Source of the DNA: Marinobacterium halophilum | Lineage (GTDB): Bacteria > Pseudomonadota > Gammaproteobacteria > Pseudomonadales > Balneatricaceae | Reading direction: 5' to 3' | DNA length: 64,000 bases | NCBI RefSeq assembly: GCF_003014615.1 | Contig: NZ_PYGI01000001.1 | Location: forward strand, 1 to 64,000 | Shown: one piece after another, positions 33,511-42,052 of the stretch | Position numbering within the stretch: position 1 is the stretch's first letter | Layout of the letters: each line of letters begins with the position of its first letter | The notes under the pieces: generated by a model | Seen by the model: only the letters and a program-made list of their open reading frames with translations | Told to the model about the DNA's origin: nothing | Database searches by the model: none | Made by a program: the position numbers and the translations under genes

Positions 33511-34326
33511 ATGCTCGCTCATATCAATCATGCCTGGCGCTGGTGTGGGACCGTATTCAGTTTCCTGGTGTTTGGTGTTGGTGGTTTATTGCTGCCGATT
33601 ATTGCTATGCCTATTCTCTATGTTCTTCCGGGGAGTACAGAGCTGCGGGAACAAAGGGGACAGCGCGTGATTCATCATGCCTTTCGTTTCTATATCGGGC
33701 TGATGAAATTTTTGGGTGTGCTCAGCTATGAAGTGGAAGGCATTGAAAAACTGAGCAATGCTCGACTGATTTTGGCTAATCATCCGTCGTTGATTGACGT
33801 GATTTTCCTGATCTCCCTGATGCCCAACGCCAGTTGCGTAGTGAAAGGTAAACTGATTCGAAATCCCTTTACCCGCGGGCCTGTTAAAACTGCAGGTTAC
33901 ATTCTTAATGAAGAAAGTGACAAAGTGATCGCCGCTGCGGGCGAAGCCTTTTCTAAACGGCGTGCATTGATTATTTTTCCAGAGGGGACACGCACGACAC
34001 CAGGAAAACCGCTGGTGCTTAAACGGGGAGCCGCTAATATAGCCATCCGTACTGCGGCAGATATTACCCCGGTATTGATTTCCTGCCGCCCTACCACATT
34101 GACCAAGGAAAATCGCTGGTATCAGGTGCCTGCATCAAAAGTACATATGCGCCTTAGGGTGGATGACCTGATCTCGGTGGCACCCTATTTGCGTGATAAT
34201 ACCCCCTCAGTAGCGGCAAGGCAGCTGACGGCTGATCTTGCTGATTATTTTGATAAGGAGTTAAGACTTTATGAGCAATCTGCACCAGGAAATAAAGCAG
34301 ATGATTATCGATGCGCTCGATCTTGA
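33511..34326 (+). CDS. 1-acyl-glycerol-3-phosphate acyltransferase-like protein (ApeD-like)
   Basis: A 271-residue PlsC-type membrane acyltransferase. One or two hydrophobic segments near residues 12-45 precede the catalytic NHPSLIDVIF (His-x4-Asp) and the substrate loop FPEGTRTTPGKP. It may move a polyene or fatty acyl chain to a lipid acceptor. The start lies directly after the ApeC-like stop; a GTG 12 bases earlier is also possible and would overlap. Its end overlaps the first carrier-protein gene by 56 bases, an unusually long overlap. Confidence 0.87.
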   Translation: MLAHINHAWRWCGTVFSFLVFGVGGLLLPIIAMPILYVLPGSTELREQRGQRVIHHAFRFYIGLMKFLGVLSYEVEGIEKLSNARLILANHPSLIDVIFLISLMPNASCVVKGKLIRNPFTRGPVKTAGYILNEESDKVIAAAGEAFSKRRALIIFPEGTRTTPGKPLVLKRGAANIAIRTAADITPVLISCRPTTLTKENRWYQVPASKVHMRLRVDDLISVAPYLRDNTPSVAARQLTADLADYFDKELRLYEQSAPGNKADDYRCARS

Positions 34327-34534
34327 AGATATTGAAGCGGCGGAAATTCATGATGACGAACCGCTATTTGTTGACGGGTTGGGACTGGACTCTATTGATG
34401 CCTTGGAGATCGGGCTGGCCTTGCAAAAGCATTACGGTATCAAGCTGAAGTCAGACTCTGAAGAGACGCGCCAGCATTTTGCCAGTGTGAATGCGTTGGC
34501 TGCACTGATTCAATCTCAATCTAACAATAAGTGA
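34271..34534 (+). CDS. apeE: Acyl carrier protein (ApeE-like)
   Basis: An 87-residue carrier protein. The phosphopantetheine serine is in GLDSIDALEIGLAL near residue 41. It begins inside the preceding acyltransferase gene and its stop overlaps a GTG at the next carrier gene. Paired carrier proteins are a hallmark of aryl polyene type II pathways, where one usually holds the starter and growing chain. Activation should depend on the phosphopantetheinyl transferase encoded at 31.5-32.2 kb. Confidence 0.92.
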   Translation: MSNLHQEIKQMIIDALDLEDIEAAEIHDDEPLFVDGLGLDSIDALEIGLALQKHYGIKLKSDSEETRQHFASVNALAALIQSQSNNK

Positions 34535-34539
34535 TTATT

Positions 34540-34785
34540 ATGTCAGGTCAGGAAAACACCTACCAGAAAATAGCACAGGTCCTTGTAGAACTGTTTGAAA
34601 TCGACCCAGATGCTATTCATCCCGATGCAAACCTCTATGCAGATCTGGACATTGACAGTATTGATGCAGTCGATCTGGTTGTGGAATTGAAGAAAATGAC
34701 CGGTAAAAAAATCAAGCCGGAAGACTTTAAGTCAGTGCGCACCGTGCAGGATGTCGTGACCGAAGTTGAAAAGCTGCTCGACTGA
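34540..34785 (+). CDS. apeF: Acyl carrier protein (ApeF-like)
   Basis: An 81-residue carrier protein with the phosphopantetheine serine in DIDSIDAVDLVVEL near residue 37. It is distinct from the preceding carrier (only the serine helix is clearly shared). ATG at the sixth base after the upstream stop is chosen; a GTG overlapping that stop is in frame. It is rich in acidic and lysine residues as typical for carrier proteins. The two carriers may divide starter and extender work. Confidence 0.92.
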   Translation: MSGQENTYQKIAQVLVELFEIDPDAIHPDANLYADLDIDSIDAVDLVVELKKMTGKKIKPEDFKSVRTVQDVVTEVEKLLD

Positions 34786-34790
34786 CCCTG

Positions 34791-35330
34791 ATGCTGATTC
34801 GAATGCTGGTTACATTGCTGACGTTGAGCTACCCATTTTTGGTGTACTGGGGACTGCAGCGTTTCGATGTGCTCGCCTTGTTACCCGTGCTGATAGTGGT
34901 ATTGCTGCTGCGTTGGCTTGTGGGCGGGCACAAGCGTGATCGGCTGGTGATTATTGTCAGTGCGCTGGGTGTCTTAATCATCACACTGCTGTGGGATGCT
35001 CACCGGGGCCTCAAGTTTTATCCGGTGCTGGTTAATCTTGGCCTGCTGCTGGTGTTTGGCAGCAGTCTCTTTGCCTCACAGACGGTTGTCGAACGGCTTG
35101 CCCGAATCAAAGAACCGGAGCTACCGCCAGAAGGTGTGTGTTATACCCGCAAAGTGACGCAGGTCTGGTGCTTGTTCTTTGTGTTCAACGCCACCGTTTC
35201 GATGGCGACCATGCTCTGGGCCTCAGACAAAGTATGGGCGCTCTACAATGGTCTGATAGCTTACCTTTTTATTGGGCTTATATTGGCGCTGGAATGGATT
35301 GTTCGACAGCGTGTCAGGGGGCGGGTATGA
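34791..35330 (+). CDS. Polytopic membrane protein (ApeG-like)
   Basis: A 179-residue inner-membrane protein with about five to six hydrophobic segments and few long loops (one carries ARIKEPELPPEGVCYTRKVTQVW). It matches the unnamed membrane protein found between carrier proteins and ligase in aryl polyene clusters (COG4648-type). No catalytic motif is visible. It starts five bases after the second carrier gene and overlaps the ligase by four bases. Role unknown; a membrane scaffold for the polyene enzymes is a guess. Confidence 0.8.
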   Translation: MLIRMLVTLLTLSYPFLVYWGLQRFDVLALLPVLIVVLLLRWLVGGHKRDRLVIIVSALGVLIITLLWDAHRGLKFYPVLVNLGLLLVFGSSLFASQTVVERLARIKEPELPPEGVCYTRKVTQVWCLFFVFNATVSMATMLWASDKVWALYNGLIAYLFIGLILALEWIVRQRVRGRV

Positions 35331-37021
35331 CTAACCTGGTAGCTTTGTCGAGCTGGTTGGTCCAGGCTCCCGATGTCCCCGTGGCTCTGGACGAAGCAGG
35401 GCTTATTTCCCGTTCAGACATCAGAAATCGAGTCGCTTACTGGTGCCAAAGGTTGCCAGCCGCGCCTGGGCAGCGTTGGGCTGTCTATCATCAGGATACA
35501 ATTGAGTTTCTGGCCCTGTCGCTGGCTCTTTGGCAGTTGGGCTGTACCGTTTGTGTTCCCGGGGATAACCGCCCCGTAACCAATGAGCGCTTGCAGCGCA
35601 GAGTGGCAGGTTTTGCTGGTCAGTACCCCAAATCGCTAGTGCCGTACACCGAACGTTGTCTGACAACGGCAAAGTTACTGCGTTGGCGGCCTTTGCCCGC
35701 CGATTTTCCGGCGTTGGAGATTTTTACCTCTGGTTCGACGGGAGAACCTAAACCGATCCTGAAAACCTTTGCTCAGATAGAAGATGAGCTGGAGGCGCTG
35801 GAGCGGTTATGGCCCGAGCAGAAACAGGCAGTGGTTGTGACCACCGTAACGCATCAGCACTTGTATGGATTAACCTTCCGTTTGTTTTGGCCGCTCTGCA
35901 GGGGACAGGTTTTCGAGCGAAGTAATTGTCAATTCGCCGAAGATATCTTTACTAGAGCACAGCAGCATTCACGGTTTGTGCTGGTTTCCACGCCGTCGCA
36001 TCTAAGCCGACTGAATCCGGCATTTGACTGGCAGAGCCTGCAACTATGCTGTGAGGGAGTGTTGTCGTCGGCAGCACCGTTACAACGTGCAGATAGCCTA
36101 CAGGTATCGGAGCTGCTGCAGGCACCGGTACGTGAAATCTATGGCAGTTCTGAAACAGGAGCGGTGGCCTGGCGTGTACAGAACTCTGAAACTGAGGTCC
36201 GTTGGCAGCCGCTACCAGGGGTGGGTTGTACACTGACCCAGGATTCGACTCTTCAGGTGAGCGCGCCTCATGTGCAATGTGGCCGTCAAGTGCTGTCTGA
36301 CCGAGTTGAACTGGCGCAGGATGGCAGTTTCCTTCTGCAAGGCCGCACAGACCGTATTGCCAAGATAGAAGGCAAGCGTATTTCTTTGGTGGAAGTGGAG
36401 CGGGTGGCTGAGCAACAAAGGTTGATCAAAACCGCAAAAGCACTTGTTCTGCACGGCCGCCGCACGGAATTGGCCATAGTGGCAGAGCTGACTCCTGAGG
36501 GTGAGCGGTACCTGAAAACAGAGAAGAAGAGAGCTCTAGTACATCAGTTACGTCAGGCATTCAGTCAGCATTTTGAACCGGTGGCATTACCCCGGCGGTG
36601 GCGTTTTGTTGAACGTATGCCTTACAACCCGCAAGGAAAAATTACAGTGGATTCATTGCAGGCAATGTTTCAGCAGGATGAGATTAAGTGGCCGCGAGTG
36701 GTAAGCCAAACCCGTGCCGATCAGGCCATCGAGCTAACGCTGAAAATACCGGGACAGTTGATCTATTTCAGCGGTCATTTTGCCGGCAACCCGATACTAC
36801 CGGGGATTGTCCAAGTGCATTGGGCCGTACATTACGGACGCGAACTGCTTGGGGTCAAGGGGGAGTTTTGCCGCTTGGAAGCTACAAAGTTTCAGCAGGT
36901 CATTTTTCCCGAAGCAGAGGTGAATTTGCTGCTCGAATACTCGAAAGAGAAGCAAAAACTGACATTCCAGTATGTCTCGGAGAAAGGAGGCCATTCCAGT
37001 GGACGGATCTGTTTCAATTGA
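35327..37021 (+). CDS. Fusion of AMP-dependent acyl ligase and hot-dog dehydratase (ApeH-ApeI)
   Basis: A 564-residue two-domain protein. Residues 1-440 are an adenylate-forming ligase (phosphate loop IFTSGSTGEPKP near 133, EIYGSSETGAVAW, QGRTDRIAKIEGKRISLVEVE, PYNPQGKI with the catalytic lysine), expected to load an aryl starter acid on a carrier protein. The last 110 residues are a FabZ/FabA-like dehydratase with GHFAGNPILPGIVQVHW; the His is present but the partner acidic residue after PG is not obvious. The ATG overlaps the preceding stop; an in-frame start 189 bases upstream is rejected. Chain activation and dehydration are thus physically linked. Confidence 0.88.
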   Translation: MTNLVALSSWLVQAPDVPVALDEAGLISRSDIRNRVAYWCQRLPAAPGQRWAVYHQDTIEFLALSLALWQLGCTVCVPGDNRPVTNERLQRRVAGFAGQYPKSLVPYTERCLTTAKLLRWRPLPADFPALEIFTSGSTGEPKPILKTFAQIEDELEALERLWPEQKQAVVVTTVTHQHLYGLTFRLFWPLCRGQVFERSNCQFAEDIFTRAQQHSRFVLVSTPSHLSRLNPAFDWQSLQLCCEGVLSSAAPLQRADSLQVSELLQAPVREIYGSSETGAVAWRVQNSETEVRWQPLPGVGCTLTQDSTLQVSAPHVQCGRQVLSDRVELAQDGSFLLQGRTDRIAKIEGKRISLVEVERVAEQQRLIKTAKALVLHGRRTELAIVAELTPEGERYLKTEKKRALVHQLRQAFSQHFEPVALPRRWRFVERMPYNPQGKITVDSLQAMFQQDEIKWPRVVSQTRADQAIELTLKIPGQLIYFSGHFAGNPILPGIVQVHWAVHYGRELLGVKGEFCRLEATKFQQVIFPEAEVNLLLEYSKEKQKLTFQYVSEKGGHSSGRICFN

Positions 37022-37766
37022 GCCGCGGTTCAGGGCTGCCATCGTCATACCGGTCTATAACCATGAAGAAGCCATAGGACCAACCTTGGCCAGCGTGCTC
37101 GAATACGGTTATCCGGTACTGTTGGTGGATGATGGTAGTAGCCCAGTCTGTCGCGATGTACTGATGAGTCTCGACCAGCAGTATGATGATCGGGTGCGGT
37201 TAATCAGGTTGGCACAAAACAGTGGCAAGGGTGCAGCGGTGAAAGCGGGGCTGAGGCATCTGTTGGCGTTGGACTATACCCATGCGGTTCAAATCGATGC
37301 GGACGGCCAGCATGACCTGACCGATCTGCCTACTTTTATGGCCACCGGACAACGCGAACCCGATGCGCTGGTGACTGGATATCCCCGTTATGACGAGTCG
37401 GTGCCTGCGCTGCGTTACTATGCCCGTTACCTTACTCATGTCTGGGTCTGGATCAATACATTGTCGCTGCGTATCAAGGACACCATGTGTGGCTTTAGAG
37501 TGTACCCCTTGGCCAAGGTGGTAGAGTTGCTGGATCAGGAACCCTGTGGCAATCGTATGGATTTTGATCCTGAAGTAATTGTGCGGTGGGCTTGGCGTGG
37601 TTTTGCGGTGGAAAATCTGCCTACCCAGGTGCGTTACCCAATTGATGGCGTATCTCACTTTAACGCGGTCAAAGATAACGTATTGATTTCGTTGATGCAT
37701 GCCAGACTCTTTTTTGGCATGCTTGTGCGCCTACCGAAGATCTTGAGTAATCGTCGTCATGGCTGA
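36999..37766 (+). CDS. Family 2 glycosyltransferase (ApeJ-like)
   Basis: A 255-residue GT-A enzyme of the dolichol-phosphate-mannose-synthase type. IVIPVYNHEEAIGPTL opens the nucleotide fold and VQIDADGQHDLTDLP contains the Asp-Ala-Asp metal site near residue 95. GTG with AGGAGG eight bases upstream is preferred as start; an ATG nine codons earlier is in frame but would put that ribosome site inside the gene. It overlaps the ligase-dehydratase end and the next acyltransferase. It may glycosylate the polyene or its lipid anchor; the acceptor is unknown. Confidence 0.87.
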   Translation: MDGSVSIEPRFRAAIVIPVYNHEEAIGPTLASVLEYGYPVLLVDDGSSPVCRDVLMSLDQQYDDRVRLIRLAQNSGKGAAVKAGLRHLLALDYTHAVQIDADGQHDLTDLPTFMATGQREPDALVTGYPRYDESVPALRYYARYLTHVWVWINTLSLRIKDTMCGFRVYPLAKVVELLDQEPCGNRMDFDPEVIVRWAWRGFAVENLPTQVRYPIDGVSHFNAVKDNVLISLMHARLFFGMLVRLPKILSNRRHG

Positions 37767-38736
37767 AGCTGGCAAGCACTGGGCCGGTATTGGCGAAGCC
37801 GGTACCCTGCTGGGTATGAAGAGCCTGTTACTGGCCTATCGGTTGTTTGGTCGTACCGGTTTTCGGATCTTCCTCTTGCCTGTGATGGCCTATTTCTACC
37901 TGACGCGCAGCGAGTCTCGCCGTGCTTCCAAAGCCTATTTGCAGCGAATGCTCGACCAGTTGCCCCCAGAGCAACATTCGGGGTTGAGCCCATTCCGCCA
38001 CTTCTGGTGCTTTGGTGAAATTCTGCTGGATAAGCTGCTGGTCTGGATGGGGCACATTCGCCACGAAGATGTGGTGTTCGAAACGCCTGACGCGTTTGAT
38101 GAAATCGACAGGAACCGCAGCGGCGGTATTATCATCGTTTCTCACCTTGGCAATACAGAAGTGTGTAGTGCTCTGGCACATCAGTTGCCGGATGTCGGCG
38201 TAACCATGCTGGTTTACACCCGGCATGCCGAAAAATTTAATCGACTCATGAAGCAAACGAATGATACTGCCGCGATCAACCTGATGCAGGTAACCGACAT
38301 GTCTCCTGCAACGGCCATGTTATTGTCGGAAAGGGTAGCGTCAGGGGAGTACATTGTTATCGCTGGCGATCGTACCCCGGTCCATGGAGGGGGGCGTACT
38401 TCAACGGTCAGTTTTCTCGGTGACGAGGCTGAATTCCCCCAGGGTGCCTTTATCCTCGCCAGCCTGCTGCGTTGCCCTGTATACCTGATGTTCTGCCTGA
38501 AGGAGTCGGACCGCTACCACCTTTATCTGGAACAGTTCAGTGAGCAGTTGTCGTGGCCGCGCAAAAGTCGAAACGAAGGTCTGCAGCGGGCGGTTCAGGA
38601 TTATGCCAACCGGTTGGCTGAATATTGTCGCCGTGCGCCCCTGCAGTGGTTTAATTTCTTCCCCTTTTGGTTGGCCGATCAGGACAAAAACCGTTCATCA
38701 GAACATGAGTGTTCTCAGTCAAAAAAGCACTCATGA
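37759..38736 (+). CDS. LpxL/HtrB-like lipid acyltransferase (ApeK-like)
   Basis: A 325-residue membrane-associated acyltransferase. An N-terminal hydrophobic stretch (FRIFLLPVMAYFYL) is followed by the late-acyltransferase motif IIIVSHLGNTEVCSALA, where His plus an acidic residue form the catalytic pair, and by VIAGDRTPVHGGGRTSTVSFLG. It probably attaches the polyene chain or a fatty acid to a lipid. In several known aryl polyene clusters an ammonia lyase gene comes next; here it does not. The C-terminus (SSEHECSQSKKHS) is hydrophilic and variable. Confidence 0.87.
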   Translation: MAEAGKHWAGIGEAGTLLGMKSLLLAYRLFGRTGFRIFLLPVMAYFYLTRSESRRASKAYLQRMLDQLPPEQHSGLSPFRHFWCFGEILLDKLLVWMGHIRHEDVVFETPDAFDEIDRNRSGGIIIVSHLGNTEVCSALAHQLPDVGVTMLVYTRHAEKFNRLMKQTNDTAAINLMQVTDMSPATAMLLSERVASGEYIVIAGDRTPVHGGGRTSTVSFLGDEAEFPQGAFILASLLRCPVYLMFCLKESDRYHLYLEQFSEQLSWPRKSRNEGLQRAVQDYANRLAEYCRRAPLQWFNFFPFWLADQDKNRSSEHECSQSKKHS

Positions 38737-38748
38737 ACAGGAATACAC

Positions 38749-39156
38749 ATGGTTAAAACTGCAGTCGAACTTGATATTCCCTTTCACGATGTGGATATCA
38801 TGCGTATCGCCTGGCATGGGCACTATGCGAAGTACCTTGAAATTGCGCGCTGTGCATTGCTTGAACAGATTGACTATAACGTGCCGCAAATGGAGGCATC
38901 CGGTTATGCCTGGCCAGTGATTGATATGCGTATTCGCTACGCACAACCTCTGCATTTTCAGCAAAAAATCCGGGTGGAAGCGAGCCTGACCGAGTGGGAA
39001 CACCGCCTGAAGATCGACTATATGATCAAAGATGCCGTGAGCGGAAAGCGACTGACAAAGGCCTACACGGTGCAAGTGGCTGTGGCGATAGAATCGGGTG
39101 AAATGCTTTACGCTTCACCTGCAGTCCTGCTGCAAAAACTGGGGTTGGAACCATGA
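38749..39156 (+). CDS. 4-hydroxybenzoyl-CoA-thioesterase-type hot-dog protein
   Basis: A 135-residue single hot-dog thioesterase of the 4HBT/YbgC group. The opening IPFHDVDIMRIAWHGHYAKYLEIARC carries the Asp and His-Gly-His-Tyr catalytic region near residues 12-30. It could release the finished chain or edit stalled carrier proteins. It starts 12 bases after the acyltransferase and overlaps the LolA-like gene by four bases. Substrate not visible. Confidence 0.88.
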   Translation: MVKTAVELDIPFHDVDIMRIAWHGHYAKYLEIARCALLEQIDYNVPQMEASGYAWPVIDMRIRYAQPLHFQQKIRVEASLTEWEHRLKIDYMIKDAVSGKRLTKAYTVQVAVAIESGEMLYASPAVLLQKLGLEP

Positions 39157-39716
39157 GGTATTTTTTTGCGTTGTGGCTGGCCGTCCTGCTAGTGCCTCCA
39201 GCTCTGGCCGAACCGGGCTATCGAGCAGTGGAAGCACTGATGGAAGCACCGACCTCCCTTAATGGTCGTTTTGAGCAGAGCAAATATTTGGCCGCTCTTG
39301 AGACCGACATCGGCTCGTCAGGTCGTTTTTCCTATCAACAGGATATCGAAATCAACTGGCATACCCTGGCACCGATCGAAAACCTGCTGCGGCTGACACC
39401 AGATCAAATTACAAGTGAACAGGATGGCGCATTACTAACGCGGCTGGAAACCCGCAGTAACCCGGTTGTCGCGCTGTTTAGCGAGATCTTTTTTGGGGTT
39501 ATGACGGCTCGCTGGGACAGGCTGGATGAGCATTTCAGGGCCGAGACCCACGTCAACGGGTCGGATTGGCAGGCGATTCTGGTGCCTCGGGAGGTTCGTG
39601 TTCAGCGGGTTGTGTCCAGAGTTGAGTTACAGGGTGACCACTACCTCAGGCAGGTGGTGTTGTACGAAGAAGGAGGGGACTGGACCCGTATCCGGTTCTA
39701 CGATTTGCAGCAATGA
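39153..39716 (+). CDS. LolA-like periplasmic lipid/lipoprotein carrier
   Basis: A 187-residue protein with a clear Sec signal peptide (MRYFFALWLAVLLVPPALA) and a mature part with the LolA/LolB-like pattern (LNGRFEQSKYLAAL, GRFSYQQDIEINWHTLAP, LLRLTPDQITSEQDG). It probably carries the hydrophobic product, or a lipoprotein, through the periplasm and would cooperate with the MMPL exporter directly downstream, with which it overlaps by four bases. No lipobox, so it is soluble. Family assignment is by fold pattern and context. Confidence 0.85.
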   Translation: MRYFFALWLAVLLVPPALAEPGYRAVEALMEAPTSLNGRFEQSKYLAALETDIGSSGRFSYQQDIEINWHTLAPIENLLRLTPDQITSEQDGALLTRLETRSNPVVALFSEIFFGVMTARWDRLDEHFRAETHVNGSDWQAILVPREVRVQRVVSRVELQGDHYLRQVVLYEEGGDWTRIRFYDLQQ

Positions 39717-42052
39717 TTTCGTCCCGTTCAGGCAGAAAAGTAGCTGCATGGGTATGGCTGCTGGTTGTGCTGACACTCGGCTTTACCGCCCTGCGCCAAG
39801 GGGCTGTCATCGATACCAGTTTGATGGCGCTACTTCCGGCCAGTGAGCAGCAGCCCTTGATTAAACGAGCAACCGAGCAGCAGGCGGCGGCTTATGCTGA
39901 CAAGTTGCTGCTGGTGATTTCGGCTGAGGACGAGCTGCTGGCGCGGACAGGCGTACAGTTGGCGGTTGATCGCTTGAAGGCGCTTGACACACAAACCCGC
40001 CTGACCTGGCAGGCTCCTGATTCAGAAACTGCAGTGGATGAACTTTATCCGTACCGTTTCACTCTGTTGAGCCAGGAAACCCGGACGCGACTGTCTACTG
40101 GCAACGGTAGCTTGCAGTACCAATTGGCACTTCAGCGACTGCTTAATCCGATTTCTGGCTTTGGGAGTGACCCGCTGCAAGATCCGTTTGGCCTCTATAC
40201 TGACCTGATGCTTTCGTTGCAGTCAGACGTGCCTGTGTATTTTGACTCAGGGCTGCTGCGTCTAAAAGCCTCAGAGCAGCCAGCATATCTGCTCAGCCTG
40301 CAACTGCTGGAAGACCCGTTCAGCCTTTCAGTACAGCATACAGTTAATGCCGTGCTTGAGCCGTTGATGTTGGAACTGGCGCAGCAGGGAATCAGCCTGC
40401 ATCGCTCAGGGCTCCTGCTGCACGCAGCAGCGGGTGCCGAGCAGGCCCGTACCGAAATGTCTACCATCGGGCTGGGTTCGTTGTTGGGTATCATTCTGCT
40501 GATTACATTCGTTTTCAGAAGCCCTCTGCCGCTGGTACTGGTGCTGCTGCCGGTCGCGACGGGTGCATTAATGGCCGTGGCAGCAACTCAGCTGTTGTTT
40601 GGCCGTGTGCATATGATTACGGTGGCCTTCGGCGCGGGCCTCGTAGGTGTGGCCGTTGATTATGCTCTGCACTTTCTATGTGAGGCTCGTGTGTTGCCGT
40701 TGGACAGGATCATCCGCAAGCTGTTCGCCGGGCTGCTGCTGGGCCTGATTTCCAGCGTACTGGCATATGCGGGGCTGGCGCTGGCACCTTTTCCGGGACT
40801 TCGCCAGATGGCAGTGTTTTGTGCGGTAGGACTCATTGCGGCATGGCTGACTGTGCTGTTCTGGCTGCCGGTGCTGAGTTGTAAAAATGCTACAGGTCAG
40901 CTACCAGCAGCGGTTTGGCTTAACCGTTGGCGCAGTTCCTGTCCTCGTATCAGTCAGTCGTCTTGGCTGGCTGGTTTGCTGCTGGTACTGAGCTTGGGGA
41001 GTATTGTCGTTATTTGGCAGGGTGAGGCCCGTGACGATGTGACTCTGTTGCAAACATCACCACACGCCCTGTTGCAGGAAGATCGAAGAGTACAGTCCCT
41101 GCTTGGGAATGGTAGCAGTGCAGCCTTTCTATTGGTGACGGGGAAAAATTTCGAGCAGGTATTGCAAACCGAGGAGCGCATACAGTCATCCCTGATGCGC
41201 CTCCGGGATGAAGCATCCTTGCAGGGATTCAAGGCACTGTCCCAAGTGTTGCCCTCACAGCAGCGCCAGATGCAAAGCGCACAGCGGGTTCGAGCGCTTT
41301 ATGCGTCCCAATGGCCACGTATGGCCAATCTGCTGAAATTATCCCCGCAGCAGAGGGCCACCGCTCTGGAAAATATGCAACAGGCCGCCGGTACGGTGTT
41401 AACACCCAGAGAGTGGCAACAGCTGCTGCTGAGCAAGGCATGGTCGCAACACATTATTAGTGATGGTGCCGATGTGGCGACCGTGATCCAGTTGCAGGGG
41501 GATGTCAGCCAGTCGTTAAAACAGTCATTGATAAACCTGGCTGAGCAGGAGCCAGCTGTATACTTTGTCGACAGGGTGAGCGACATGAGTGACCTGTTGG
41601 CACGTTATCGAGCTGAAATAACAAGCTGGCTACTGCTGGCCTATGGCTGTGTGGTGCTGATGCTAGTGCTGCGCTACCGACAGCGTTGTTGGCGTATTCT
41701 ATTGCCGCCTTTGTTAGCTTCCTTGATGACCTTTGCTGGCTTCCAGCTGTTAACCGACGGCTATAACCTGTTTAACCTGATCGCATTGATGCTGGTTTTG
41801 GGAGTGGGTCTGGATATGGGCATTTTCCTCAACGAAACCGGTGACAGCGATCATACCTGGCTGGCGGTCAGTCTGTCGGCGCTGAGCAGTTTGCTTGCCT
41901 TTGGGTTGCTGGCTTTGAGCCAAACCCCAGTACTTTATCATTTTGGTGTCATTATCCTGCCCGGTTTATTGCTGACCTGGCTGCTGGCAACCCTTATGCG
42001 CAACCCCTCTACAGGAGAAACAACGAATGGCAGAGTTACAGGGACGTTATGA
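39713..42052 (+). CDS. MMPL/RND-family exporter
   Basis: A 779-residue inner-membrane exporter. The hydrophobic pattern is that of MMPL proteins: one N-terminal segment, a large periplasmic loop, five segments (around residues 255-400), a further segment and second loop, and a final five-segment block with LGVGLDMGIFLNETGDSDH. The first block contains GAGLVGVAVDYALHFLCEARV, the expected proton-relay segment. It likely moves the polyene lipid across the inner membrane to the LolA-like carrier. Overlaps the flavoprotein gene by 26 bases. Confidence 0.9.
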   Translation: MISSRSGRKVAAWVWLLVVLTLGFTALRQGAVIDTSLMALLPASEQQPLIKRATEQQAAAYADKLLLVISAEDELLARTGVQLAVDRLKALDTQTRLTWQAPDSETAVDELYPYRFTLLSQETRTRLSTGNGSLQYQLALQRLLNPISGFGSDPLQDPFGLYTDLMLSLQSDVPVYFDSGLLRLKASEQPAYLLSLQLLEDPFSLSVQHTVNAVLEPLMLELAQQGISLHRSGLLLHAAAGAEQARTEMSTIGLGSLLGIILLITFVFRSPLPLVLVLLPVATGALMAVAATQLLFGRVHMITVAFGAGLVGVAVDYALHFLCEARVLPLDRIIRKLFAGLLLGLISSVLAYAGLALAPFPGLRQMAVFCAVGLIAAWLTVLFWLPVLSCKNATGQLPAAVWLNRWRSSCPRISQSSWLAGLLLVLSLGSIVVIWQGEARDDVTLLQTSPHALLQEDRRVQSLLGNGSSAAFLLVTGKNFEQVLQTEERIQSSLMRLRDEASLQGFKALSQVLPSQQRQMQSAQRVRALYASQWPRMANLLKLSPQQRATALENMQQAAGTVLTPREWQQLLLSKAWSQHIISDGADVATVIQLQGDVSQSLKQSLINLAEQEPAVYFVDRVSDMSDLLARYRAEITSWLLLAYGCVVLMLVLRYRQRCWRILLPPLLASLMTFAGFQLLTDGYNLFNLIALMLVLGVGLDMGIFLNETGDSDHTWLAVSLSALSSLLAFGLLALSQTPVLYHFGVIILPGLLLTWLLATLMRNPSTGETTNGRVTGTL

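Noticed and set aside
35138-35326. N-terminal extension of the ligase-dehydratase fusion
   Set aside because: It lies entirely within the membrane-protein gene in another frame and adds non-family sequence; the ATG at 35327 overlaps the stop in the manner of the whole operon.
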